64,000 nt of DNA from Mollicutes bacterium. GTDB lineage: Bacteria > Bacillota_I > Bacilli_A > Izemoplasmatales > Izemoplasmataceae. The notes under the pieces were generated by a model. The model did no database searches. It was given only the letters and a program-made list of their open reading frames with translations, and was not told the DNA's origin. The position numbers and the translations under genes are program-made. The DNA is taken from assembly GCA_003552925.1 (NCBI GenBank), contig PUOX01000008.1:1-64000 (forward strand). Reading direction: 5' to 3'. Shown here one piece after another: positions 42,806 through 50,327 of the stretch (the first letter of the stretch is position 1; each line of letters begins with the position of its first letter).

Positions 42806-43648
42806 TCAATCGTCATTTTCAAATTCGCGTTGCATGGCTTTCCACACGGCTTCATAATCGTTTTTCAAAGTATAAACCTTGTGAGCGACATCAAGCTTTG
42901 GAAGAAGTTCTTTCTCAAGACGCTGCCTGTCGGCAAAAAACCGTAAAACGCCTTCTTTTTCCGTGTAGCCCATTTTTGCCGCGAAGCGCTCGCTTGAGAT
43001 ATAATCAACGACAACGTCAAACCAGTCGGGTTGTCCGGGCAACGTCGAGACTCTTTCTTGAGCAATGCGTTGGATGCCTTTTTTAACATCGTCATGTTCA
43101 ATGTAAAGAATTTTTGGGTGCAGTTTTTTAACGCAATCCAACAACTTCTTTAGGTGTTCAAGCAAACGTTCGTCTTGAAAACCATATTTCAACACCAATT
43201 CGTTGACATGGTTTTGCAAGAAGACACACTCAAAAACATAGACTGTATCAGAATCATGATGGTTGCCAAAATGTTTCCAGCGCGACAGAAACGCATTGAA
43301 AAACGTCTCGTAATCTTCGGTCCGAAAAATCTCAAACTGTGCAAGATCCTTGTAAAAATCGGGATATTCCGGCAACGCTCGAATTTTCGTGTAAGCTACG
43401 TAATAGCGACCGTTTTCTTTCTTGGTGTTTGCGCGTATCGGTTCGGACAACTCGGGGTATTTATTAAGCCTATCTTGATACGATTTTTCGTCCAATGTTG
43501 CTATCCAGGCCAAATCGATTGGATGCAACTCGCCTTCGCTATATCGTTTCACGCGAAAGCCTCGCTGTTCATAATACGTTTGAACACGCTTCGAAAACGT
43601 CGTTTTGCCACTGCCTGGTAAACCTTCGATCAATATACACCGATGCAT
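42806..43648 (-). CDS. P-loop kinase or ATPase of unknown substrate
   Basis: A 280-residue protein beginning MHRCILIEGLPGSGKTTFSKR, a Walker A motif at the very N-terminus as in nucleoside/nucleotide kinases. VYVFECVFLQNH is a likely Walker B-type strand. The rest contains no motif I can name. I start at ATG 43648, eight bases after AAAGGAG. Third codon positions are richer in A/T than in neighbouring genes, hinting at recent acquisition. The substrate could be a nucleoside, an aminoglycoside or a small metabolite. Confidence 0.75.
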   Translation of the reverse strand: MHRCILIEGLPGSGKTTFSKRVQTYYEQRGFRVKRYSEGELHPIDLAWIATLDEKSYQDRLNKYPELSEPIRANTKKENGRYYVAYTKIRALPEYPDFYKDLAQFEIFRTEDYETFFNAFLSRWKHFGNHHDSDTVYVFECVFLQNHVNELVLKYGFQDERLLEHLKKLLDCVKKLHPKILYIEHDDVKKGIQRIAQERVSTLPGQPDWFDVVVDYISSERFAAKMGYTEKEGVLRFFADRQRLEKELLPKLDVAHKVYTLKNDYEAVWKAMQREFENDD

Positions 43649-43744
43649 AGGCACCACTCCTTTGAACGTACAAAAAAAGCATACCACAAAACCGTGCTTT
43701 CGCCAAAATTTCTGACGGGAGGCTACCTTTGCATATCAAAGCAT

Positions 43745-43774
43745 GAAAAAAGCCCGTGCGAGACGGGCTTTTTG
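43745..43774 (-). terminator. Terminator of the opuA operon
   Basis: Minus strand AAAAAGCCCGTC-TCGC-ACGGGCTTTTTTCATGC, 13 bases past the opuAC stop. Confidence 0.9.
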
Positions 43775-43787
43775 AAGGAATGTTTGA

Positions 43788-44666
43788 TTAGTCGCGAACC
43801 ATTTCTTCGATGCTGTCAATTTCTACGTAATCGGGCACAACAAGGCCGATGCGTGCGCCTTCGAAGTTGTATCCAAGGTCTACGACGTCGTCGCCGTATT
43901 CATCCATATAGCTTTCATGGGTGACAGGCAGCCAACCGTCAAGAAAGAAGTCCGCGTCGCCGGATGCAAGTGAAGCGAATACGACGCCAGGTTCACCTTC
44001 GGTGGATTCAACGTCATAGTTGAGTTCGTCAACCAAGATGGCTTCGGCCAAATAGTTCATGGCAATGCCTTCGGCCCAGTTGACATAGTCGAGGTTTACT
44101 TCTTCGCCGTCGCCGTCATGGTCTTCTGGCAACCAAGCGGTCCATACGTCTTCGTTGTCGTCCATCCACATTCTGGCGATGTCCACGATGTCTTCATCAT
44201 CGCGATAGTCTTCGATCATACCCATAAGGTCGCCGAGTTCTTCGCTGTCAAGGTAGAAGTTCTCAAAGAATTCGACCAATTCGGGCAAATCGTCTTCGAT
44301 ACCCGCACGCGCGATGGTGTGGATGTTTTCAACGTCGCCAAAGACGCCTTCAGGATCTTCTAGGAATTTGAGGTCGTGGTCGGCAAACTTGTAGTGGGGT
44401 TCCCAACCGGTCACAACGACCCATTCTTCGTTGGCGATGGCTTGTGAAAGCTCAGCCACCATTACGGGGTCGCTTGTGTCGACAAGCTCAAAGTCCAATC
44501 CGTATACTTCAATCGCATCTTCGGTTGCCGCCATGATGCCGGCGCCAGGTTCGATGCCTACGATTTCGTTATCTTCAAACCAATCTTCGCCGTCATCGTC
44601 GAGGTCGCAGGCAGCGACAGTAAAGACGAGTGCAAGCATTAGTGCAAATGACAATAGTTTTTTCAT
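43788..44666 (-). CDS. opuAC: Glycine betaine-binding lipoprotein OpuAC
   Basis: A 292-residue substrate-binding lipoprotein (lipobox VAAC, Cys20). The order of its two lobes matches Bacillus subtilis OpuAC: VGIEPGAGIM first, then VNWAEGIAM and GDADFFLDGWLPVTH. Three Trp residues (VTGWEPHY, VNWAEG, DGWLPVTH) can form the aromatic cage that holds the trimethylammonium group. The mature protein is strikingly acidic, starting DLDDDGEDWFEDNE. It captures glycine betaine or a relative outside the cell for OpuAA/OpuAB. It lies 87 bases after opuAB, with a hairpin between them. Confidence 0.95.
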   Translation of the reverse strand: MKKLLSFALMLALVFTVAACDLDDDGEDWFEDNEIVGIEPGAGIMAATEDAIEVYGLDFELVDTSDPVMVAELSQAIANEEWVVVTGWEPHYKFADHDLKFLEDPEGVFGDVENIHTIARAGIEDDLPELVEFFENFYLDSEELGDLMGMIEDYRDDEDIVDIARMWMDDNEDVWTAWLPEDHDGDGEEVNLDYVNWAEGIAMNYLAEAILVDELNYDVESTEGEPGVVFASLASGDADFFLDGWLPVTHESYMDEYGDDVVDLGYNFEGARIGLVVPDYVEIDSIEEMVRD

Positions 44667-44706
44667 GATGAAATTTCCTCCTATAGTTTTTTTTTTTATT
44701 TATTTT

Positions 44707-44728
44707 CAAGCGGTGCCAAGCACCGTTT
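44707..44728 (-). other. Intercistronic hairpin between opuAB and opuAC
   Basis: Minus strand AAACGGTGC-TT-GGCACCGCTT, then A-rich sequence with no T run, just before the opuAC ribosome site. It probably protects or adjusts the 3' half of the mRNA rather than ending transcription. Confidence 0.55.
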
Positions 44729-44753
44729 GAAGGTTTTAAGAACTTTTCTTTTT

Positions 44754-45617
44754 CTATCCGTTGCCGTTCTTTTCACTGAGAGACTGTGTGATGCGGTCAA
44801 TCAGCATAGCCAAGATGACAACGGCCAACCCGGCTTCGAAACCCGGGCCGATATCTACGCGCGACAATGCGGAACGCACGTCGCTCCCCAGTCCGCCGGC
44901 GCCGATCATGGAGGCGATTACAACCATGGACAAGGCCAGCATGACCGTTTGGTTGATGCCCGCAAAAATCGTCGGCAAGGCGATGGGAAGCTGAATCTTA
45001 AGAAGCAGTTGCTTGCCGGTCGACCCAAGCGAACGAGCGGCTTCCATAACGTCGGAAGGCACTTGGCGGATGCCCAAGTTGGTCAAACGGACAACCGGGG
45101 GCATCGCAAAGACAATGGTCGCAATGGAGCCGGCCACGGCGCCACGCGAGAAGAGAATGATGGCGGGAATCAAATAGACAAACGCCGGCATCGTCTGCAT
45201 GAAGTCCAAAACAGGGCGGACGATGTTGTCTCCGAAACGCTGTTTTTTGGCGGCCAATATGCCGATAGGGATGCCGATCATCAAAGCGATCAGCGATGAG
45301 ACCAGCACCAAAGCCAATGTATCCACGGCGCTTTCCCATAAATCCATCGAATAGATGAGCGACAGACCTATAAATGCGCCGACAGCAAGCCATTTGCTGC
45401 CAAGCTTCCAAGCCAAAACGGCAACGATGGCAATGACCGCTAGTGGTGGCAAGAGCAACAGCACCCATTCAAAACTGTCCACACTGGTTTCGATGATGAC
45501 GTTGACGATTTCAAACAGCCAGCCGAAGTAACGTTCCAAGAAGCTGACAATCGCTTCAAAGCCATCGCCAATTGGTATTTGGGGAATGACGGTCAAACTA
45601 CGCATTGTTCTCACCAT
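44754..45617 (-). CDS. opuAB: Glycine betaine ABC transporter permease OpuAB
   Basis: A 287-residue permease with about seven hydrophobic segments and the binding-protein-dependent transport loop QVPSDVMEAARSLGSTGKQLLLKIQLPIALPTIFAGINQ (EAA motif near residue 190). It forms the membrane channel of OpuA. Its start overlaps the end of opuAA by about 20 bases: ATG 45617 or ATG 45605 are both possible, so translation is coupled to opuAA. Confidence 0.95.
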   Translation of the reverse strand: MVRTMRSLTVIPQIPIGDGFEAIVSFLERYFGWLFEIVNVIIETSVDSFEWVLLLLPPLAVIAIVAVLAWKLGSKWLAVGAFIGLSLIYSMDLWESAVDTLALVLVSSLIALMIGIPIGILAAKKQRFGDNIVRPVLDFMQTMPAFVYLIPAIILFSRGAVAGSIATIVFAMPPVVRLTNLGIRQVPSDVMEAARSLGSTGKQLLLKIQLPIALPTIFAGINQTVMLALSMVVIASMIGAGGLGSDVRSALSRVDIGPGFEAGLAVVILAMLIDRITQSLSEKNGNG

Positions 45618-46791
45618 CCCTGCTTATGCCTGAAATGACCGTGACCCGGACAATCAAGCCGAGAAGCTTGTTGCTTTCGTCCACTACGGCGATGGGGTAA
45701 TTCGTGGTGCCTGCCGTTGGCAAAAGGTCGACAATGGTCGTATCGGGCGATGTGGTGTCAAAGTCTTTACGGAGAATGCTTTTCAACGATTTTTCGCCTT
45801 TGTCTGCAAGTTTCTTGACATCGGCAATGTCGACGACGCCTTGAACGCGGCGCTTGTGGTCGACGACGTATATGCTGGATATTTCCTCGTTCTTCATTTT
45901 TCGAAGCGCGGCGCTCGGGCCTTCTTTTGGATCGACAACGGCCAAAGGCTTTTTCATAATCGATTCGGCCGTCAACACTTTTGAGCGGTCGACATTTTCG
46001 ACGAAGTTGCGTACATAATCGTTGGCGGGATGTGTAAGAATCTCTTCGGGGGTGCCGATTTGGACAATGCGCCCTTCGTACATGACCGCGATTCGATCGC
46101 CGAGTTTGAGCGCTTCGTCAAGGTCATGCGTAATGAAGACGATGGTTTTTTGCACCTTTTCTTGCAAGGCGAGAAGCTCATCTTGCATGTTCTTTTTAAT
46201 CAAGGGGTCCAAAGCGCTGAACGCTTCGTCCATCAATAAAATGTCGGGGTCCAATACCAAAGCTCTCGCTAAACCGACACGTTGTTGCATGCCGCCGGAA
46301 AGCTCGGCCGGCGTCATTTCTTCATAGCCTTTCAAGCCGACAAGTTCCAAGGCTTCGTAAGCTTTCTCTTTCCGTTCTTCTTCTGGGACGCCTTGAATTT
46401 CCAACCCGTAATCGACGTTTTTTCGAACCGTACGATGGGGAAAGAGGCCGAAGTTTTGAAACACCATGCTCATTTTTTTGCGGCGCACATGGCGCAGTTC
46501 TTCTTCGGAGAGTTCGACGATGTTTTTGCCGTCAAGCAAAACTTCGCCGTAGGTAGGGTCTTGCAGGCGGTTCAAGCAACGGATCAACGTGGATTTGCCG
46601 CTGCCTGAGAGGCCCATGACGACGAACGTTTCGCCTTCTTGAACTTCAAAGCTGGCGTCGTTGACGCCGATGGTGTTGCCCGTTTCTTTTAAGATTTCAT
46701 CTTTGGCTTTCCCCGCTTGGCTCATTTCAAGCGCGGTTTTCGGAGAAGAGCCAAAAATCTTATACAAATTTCGAACTTCTAACGTGCTCAT
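45598..46791 (-). CDS. opuAA: Glycine betaine ABC transporter ATPase OpuAA
   Basis: A 397-residue ATPase. The ABC domain has Walker A GLSGSGKST, signature LSGGMQQR, Walker B ILLMDEAFSALD and the H-loop FITHD. Two CBS domains follow (about residues 275-395), which in OpuA sense ionic strength or cyclic di-AMP and gate transport. It is the first gene of opuAA-opuAB-opuAC, with AGGAGG before ATG 46791. The promoter carries overlapping palindromes. Confidence 0.96.
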   Translation of the reverse strand: MSTLEVRNLYKIFGSSPKTALEMSQAGKAKDEILKETGNTIGVNDASFEVQEGETFVVMGLSGSGKSTLIRCLNRLQDPTYGEVLLDGKNIVELSEEELRHVRRKKMSMVFQNFGLFPHRTVRKNVDYGLEIQGVPEEERKEKAYEALELVGLKGYEEMTPAELSGGMQQRVGLARALVLDPDILLMDEAFSALDPLIKKNMQDELLALQEKVQKTIVFITHDLDEALKLGDRIAVMYEGRIVQIGTPEEILTHPANDYVRNFVENVDRSKVLTAESIMKKPLAVVDPKEGPSAALRKMKNEEISSIYVVDHKRRVQGVVDIADVKKLADKGEKSLKSILRKDFDTTSPDTTIVDLLPTAGTTNYPIAVVDESNKLLGLIVRVTVISGISRDGENNA

Positions 46792-46895
46792 TGTGTTACC
46801 TCCTAATGCATTCCTCTGTCAGATACGAATTGCGTGCGTTAAAGCAACGCACGACTCGTGTTGGGTATGAGAATGTCGGTTCGTAATTTAGCAAA

Positions 46896-46913
46896 ATGGC
46901 TTCATGAAGCCAT
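46896..46913 (-). promoter_or_regulatory. Perfect 18-base palindrome in the opuA leader
   Basis: ATGGCTTCATGAAGCCAT, flanked by A and T runs, lies downstream of the promoter in the untranslated leader. It could be an operator in DNA or a short hairpin in RNA; the T run after it on the minus strand is only four bases. Confidence 0.5.
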
Positions 46914-46933
46914 ATTTTTCACAATACAACTCT

Positions 46934-46966
46934 CATACTAACATAGGGTTGTCAGTATGTAAAGTT
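46934..46966 (-). promoter_or_regulatory. opuA promoter with overlapping inverted repeat
   Basis: Minus strand TTTACA (46961-46966), 17-base spacer ending in TGT, TAGTAT (46938-46943). The 26 bases 46934-46959 form CATACTgACA-ACCCTA-TGTtAGTATG, a ten-base inverted repeat with one mismatch. It covers the spacer and the -10, a position from which a repressor would block RNA polymerase. Confidence 0.6.
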
Positions 46967-47073
46967 TTACGCTTTTCACATAAAAACACTTTTAAAGACC
47001 TTTATTGAGCTCTTTTTAATGCTTAATTCATCTCCCCCACACCAATGAAAGCCTTTCCAAGTTCTCTTGTTTG

Positions 47074-47098
47074 CATAAAAAAAGCCCATTGAGGGCTT
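47074..47098 (-). terminator. Terminator of the ThiF-like gene
   Basis: Minus strand AAAAGCCCTCAATGGGCTTTTTTTATG, immediately past the stop. Confidence 0.85.
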
Positions 47099-47776
47099 TT
47101 AATCGTTTTCTTCAAACAAAATGTCGGTGGTGTGATCCAACAGGTTCACCAGCAGCACCCGATTGACAAGCGCATTCTTTCCTGCGAAGTACTTGGCAAA
47201 CTCGCTCACCATCAGGTTCGCTACGACGGCCGGGGTGAACGTGGGGCAGCGCAAGTCTCTTTCTACGCCGGCGGTCGATGCGCCATAGAGTTTGCGGACG
47301 ATGCCGGCTCCGGGCATCACGATGCCCACCTGACCGTACCAACCGCCGATGGCGCCATGCAGCAAGGGCTTTTTGTGTGTCTCGGCCAGTTTCTCCAAAT
47401 AGATTTTCGTCTCCGAGTTTCCGGCCGCGTCAACAATCATGTCGACGCTTTGGAGGGTATCTTCTTCTAGTTCTTCAACGGCGAACGGACAAGACAGAAT
47501 ATGTGTGTCGGGCGAAATGGCTTGCAACGCCTCAACGACCACGTCGGATTTGAAACGGCCGAGGTTTTCCCGGGTCGAGAACAATTGACGGTTCAAATTC
47601 CGCATCTCAAAGCGGTCGTTGTCGACCAAGAGGATGCTGTCGACGCCCATGCGCACCAAGCCGTTGGCGATGTATCCTCCCAACCCTCCGGCGCCTACAA
47701 TGAGAACGCGCGTATTACGGATGCGCTCCATTTCTTTTGAATCGAAGATTCCCAGGTTGCATCGGAATTGTTCCAT
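47099..47776 (-). CDS. ThiF/MoeB-like E1 adenylyltransferase
   Basis: A 225-residue E1-like enzyme. The nucleotide site VLIVGAGGLGGYIANGL (about residues 24-40), a catalytic NLNRQ and the VDAAGN strand are present; a Cys lies in LRCPTFTPAVVANL. It would adenylate the C-terminal Gly of a ubiquitin-like sulfur carrier, evidently the MoaD/ThiS-like protein just upstream. MoeB-type zinc-binding CxxC pairs are absent, as in short ThiF proteins. Thiamine, molybdopterin or tungstopterin synthesis are all possible targets; no other gene of those pathways is near. Confidence 0.88.
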   Translation of the reverse strand: MEQFRCNLGIFDSKEMERIRNTRVLIVGAGGLGGYIANGLVRMGVDSILLVDNDRFEMRNLNRQLFSTRENLGRFKSDVVVEALQAISPDTHILSCPFAVEELEEDTLQSVDMIVDAAGNSETKIYLEKLAETHKKPLLHGAIGGWYGQVGIVMPGAGIVRKLYGASTAGVERDLRCPTFTPAVVANLMVSEFAKYFAGKNALVNRVLLVNLLDHTTDILFEEND

Positions 47777-47778
47777 CG

Positions 47779-48012
47779 TTATCCTCCTGCCGCCGGCGGC
47801 AGTATGTGGTAGGTGCTATCGTCTTGAACACCCACCTCCATTAACGGGGTGCCCGGCGGATACTCGTGGTTGCAAAACACGGTCAACGCCTTTTTTCGGG
47901 AGATGCCAAGTTCTTCAACCAAGTCGCCGATGGTCATGCCGTCGCGGTAGGAGACCGTGGTGGTGCGTCCGTGTTCTTTTCGCAGATAGGAGTACAGTTT
48001 CACCGTGATCAT
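47779..48012 (-). CDS. MoaD/ThiS-like ubiquitin-fold sulfur carrier
   Basis: A 77-residue beta-grasp protein ending in the PAAGG tail required for activation as a thiocarboxylate. YLRKEHG near residue 9 is more like MoaD than ThiS. Its last codons GGA-GGA-TAA also serve as the AGGAGG ribosome site of the E1-like gene, whose ATG lies two bases after the stop, so production of carrier and activator is tightly coupled. ATG 48012 follows GAGGTGA. Confidence 0.9.
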   Translation of the reverse strand: MITVKLYSYLRKEHGRTTTVSYRDGMTIGDLVEELGISRKKALTVFCNHEYPPGTPLMEVGVQDDSTYHILPPAAGG

Positions 48013-48061
48013 GCAATCACCTCAATGAGTGCGCCAAAACAGCGGGGTAAGGAAGTGTCGA

Positions 48062-48826
48062 CTATTTGTGTTCCTTGTCGTGACGCCAAATGCGCTCGAC
48101 AAGTTGCGCCTTCGTCAGGCCTGAGTAACCGGTGATGCCACGGCTTTTGCACATGGCTTTCAATTCGTCAACGGTTTTTTTCATCATGGCTTCGCGTTTG
48201 TCGTTTGCTTGTTGTGTTTTTTCTTCAGACGCCTTTTCCGATGGCTTGGCCTCATGCGGTTTTGTTTCGATCGGCGTTTCCTTGGGGGCTTGCGCCTTCT
48301 TCTTCTTGCGTTCATTCACGACGCTACGAATGCCAAATATAAGGAAAATCAAACCGTAGAGTGCCAAAAGGCCAATGACGATATAACGCAAGGCATCCTC
48401 AAACTCAAACGCGCTGAACACCAAAAACGCACCAAGGGTCACATACAGCAATTGCATCAAAAAACGCTCGAACTTGACGAGTTTTTTGAGCGCTTGGGCA
48501 ATCAAAAGCCTAGTGGCGCCCTGGAGGTAGATGACGAGACCCAAGACGATGGCGATGGTGAAGAAGTCGGCGAAGATCAACAACGCCGCAAGCAAAATCA
48601 CCAGCACAAACTCGACTGTTAAAATATAGCGGGCCTTTTGCGCCTTGTGCAATTTGAATTCCTTGTGAAAGCGCACGACGGCAAAGAGCGCCACAAGTCC
48701 GGCCGCCATATACAATATGCCTTCATCAAGCAAAGGCTGATGGAAAAGCGCCGTAATGCTCAAAGCCAGCAATAAGACGCCTAATACGATGTTCACGATT
48801 GGATGTTTCGTCACAATTCTTTTCAC
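48062..48826 (-). CDS. DUF308/HdeD-like membrane protein with C-terminal SAP-like domain
   Basis: A 254-residue protein. The first ~165 residues contain about six short hydrophobic segments arranged in pairs, as in HdeD/DUF308 membrane proteins. A basic, Lys/Glu-rich linker (about 170-215) leads to a C-terminal helix-turn-helix-like motif (KTVDELKAMCKSRGITGYSG then TKAQLVERIW). This resembles a SAP or Rho-N domain that binds nucleic acid. The start is a GTG at 48826, nine bases after AAGGAG; upstream codons lack a ribosome site. It is 49 bases ahead of the sulfur-carrier gene. A DNA- or RNA-tethering role at the membrane is only a suggestion. Confidence 0.75.
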   Translation of the reverse strand: MKRIVTKHPIVNIVLGVLLLALSITALFHQPLLDEGILYMAAGLVALFAVVRFHKEFKLHKAQKARYILTVEFVLVILLAALLIFADFFTIAIVLGLVIYLQGATRLLIAQALKKLVKFERFLMQLLYVTLGAFLVFSAFEFEDALRYIVIGLLALYGLIFLIFGIRSVVNERKKKKAQAPKETPIETKPHEAKPSEKASEEKTQQANDKREAMMKKTVDELKAMCKSRGITGYSGLTKAQLVERIWRHDKEHK

Positions 48827-48942
48827 TGTTCCCCACTCCTTTTTTATTCTTCTATGTCCATAATAGCACACTCAAGTCGTTTTGCCTATATATTGACACA
48901 TTTTCACAAGATATGAGCCGCTTCTTTTCTCTTTGTATTCTC

Positions 48943-48971
48943 TTGTCGAGTCCGCCATTACATGTTATATT
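48943..48971 (+). promoter_or_regulatory. Promoter of rocD
   Basis: TTGTCG (48943-48948), 17-base spacer, TATATT (48966-48971). Confidence 0.55.
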
Positions 48972-49047
48972 AAATACTGTGTGAAAGAAAACGCTTGCAA
49001 ATATCCGCCCGAACCCCAAACCAGAAGGAAAGGAGTAAAGATTCACT

Positions 49048-50286
49048 ATGCTGAACCAGTATGGTGGCATCTTGAACGAAACTATGGACACTTCTAAGAA
49101 ACACATGGATTTAGAGGCTCAATACGGAGCCCGCAACTACGCACCGATTCCCGTCGTCATCTCCAAAGCGAAAGGCATATGGGTGTGGGACCCCGAAGGC
49201 AAAAAGTACATGGACTGCCTCGCCGCTTATTCCGCGGTCAACCCCGGTCACCTTCACCCGAAAATCATCGAGGCCATGAACGAACAAAGCAAGGACTTGA
49301 CACTCACTTCCCGCGCCTTCTACAACGACCGTTTAGGGCGTTATCTGAAAAAGCTCTGCGACGTCACGGGCTTTGAAGTCGCCCTGCCGATGAACACCGG
49401 CGCCGAAGCCGTCGAGACCGGCATCAAAATCGCCAGACGCTGGGGGTATCGCGTCAAGAACGTAGAACAAAACAAAGCGGAAATCATCACCGCGCACAAC
49501 AATTTCCACGGACGCACCACCACCATCACCGGCTTTTCCACCGACGAAAACGCCCGCGCCGATTACGGCGCGTTCACCCCGGGCTTCAAGCACATCCCCT
49601 TTGACGACCCCGAAGCTCTTGAAGAGGCCATCACCGAAAACACGGTCGCATTCTTGGTCGAACCCATCCAAGGCGAGGCCGGCGTCATCATCCCAAGCGA
49701 AGGCTATTTGAAGAAAGTCCGGGAGATTTGCTCGAAGCACAACGTCTTGTTGATCACCGACGAAATCCAAACCGGCTTCTGCCGCACCGGCAAGATGTTC
49801 TGCTTTGAACACGACAACATCAAACCCGACATCCTTCTCTTAGGCAAAGCCTTAGGTGGCGGCGTCTTCCCGGTATCGGCCGCCGTCACGCGCAAGGACA
49901 TCATGGACGTTATCACGCCCGGTTCGCACGGAAGCACCTTCGGCGGCAACCCTCTAGGCTGCGCCATTGCCGAAGCCTCGATCGATGTCCACATTGAAGA
50001 AAACCTCGCACAGCGCTCCGCCGAACTCGGCGAATACTTCCTCAAAAACATTCAAGCGATCGACTCGAAACATTTCAAGGAAGTAAGAGGTAAAGGGCTT
50101 TTCATCGCCATAGAACTGAAACATAGCGCCGGCAAAGCCCGAAAATACACCGAAGCGCTAAAAGAAAGAGGCCTGCTCGCCAAAGAGACCCACGACTACA
50201 CCATCCGCCTCGCGCCGCCCCTCGTCATCACCAAAGAGGAAATCGACATGGCGCTCGACATGCTACGCGACGTATTCTCTGAATAA
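49048..50286 (+). CDS. rocD: Ornithine aminotransferase
   Basis: A 412-residue class III aminotransferase close to RocD: NYAPIPVVISKAKGIWVWDPEGKKYMD at the start, NTGAEAVETGIKIARRWG, TDEIQTGFCRTGKMF, and the PLP-lysine in LLLGKALGGGVFPVSA. It converts ornithine and 2-oxoglutarate to glutamate semialdehyde and glutamate, linking arginine/ornithine to proline. ATG 49048 has AAGGAG 12 bases upstream; an internal ATG 12 codons later has none. No arginine-pathway genes are adjacent. Confidence 0.95.
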   Translation: MLNQYGGILNETMDTSKKHMDLEAQYGARNYAPIPVVISKAKGIWVWDPEGKKYMDCLAAYSAVNPGHLHPKIIEAMNEQSKDLTLTSRAFYNDRLGRYLKKLCDVTGFEVALPMNTGAEAVETGIKIARRWGYRVKNVEQNKAEIITAHNNFHGRTTTITGFSTDENARADYGAFTPGFKHIPFDDPEALEEAITENTVAFLVEPIQGEAGVIIPSEGYLKKVREICSKHNVLLITDEIQTGFCRTGKMFCFEHDNIKPDILLLGKALGGGVFPVSAAVTRKDIMDVITPGSHGSTFGGNPLGCAIAEASIDVHIEENLAQRSAELGEYFLKNIQAIDSKHFKEVRGKGLFIAIELKHSAGKARKYTEALKERGLLAKETHDYTIRLAPPLVITKEEIDMALDMLRDVFSE

Positions 50287-50288
50287 AA

Positions 50289-50327
50289 TGCAAAAGAGCT
50301 TTTCCAAGCCGGAAAAGCTCTTTTTTC
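50289..50327. terminator. Bidirectional terminator between rocD and patB
   Basis: AAAAGAGCTTTTCC-AAGCC-GGAAAAGCTCTTTTTT, with good tails for both converging genes. Confidence 0.92.

Larger units (their letters stand above)
46792..47098. promoter_or_regulatory. opuA leader and upstream region
   Basis: A gene-free stretch of ~300 bases. From the start codon outward it holds the ribosome site, a hairpin CGTGCGTT-AAAGC-AACGCACG (46833-46853), a perfect 18-base palindrome (46896-46913), and a promoter with an overlapping 26-base inverted repeat (46934-46959). The rest to 47073 is AT-rich without visible features. No cyclic di-AMP riboswitch motif was found. Confidence 0.6.

Noticed and set aside
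46792-46970. Cyclic di-AMP riboswitch upstream of opuA
   Set aside because: None of the conserved ydaO-type sequence blocks are present; the region is explained by promoter, palindromes and a simple hairpin.
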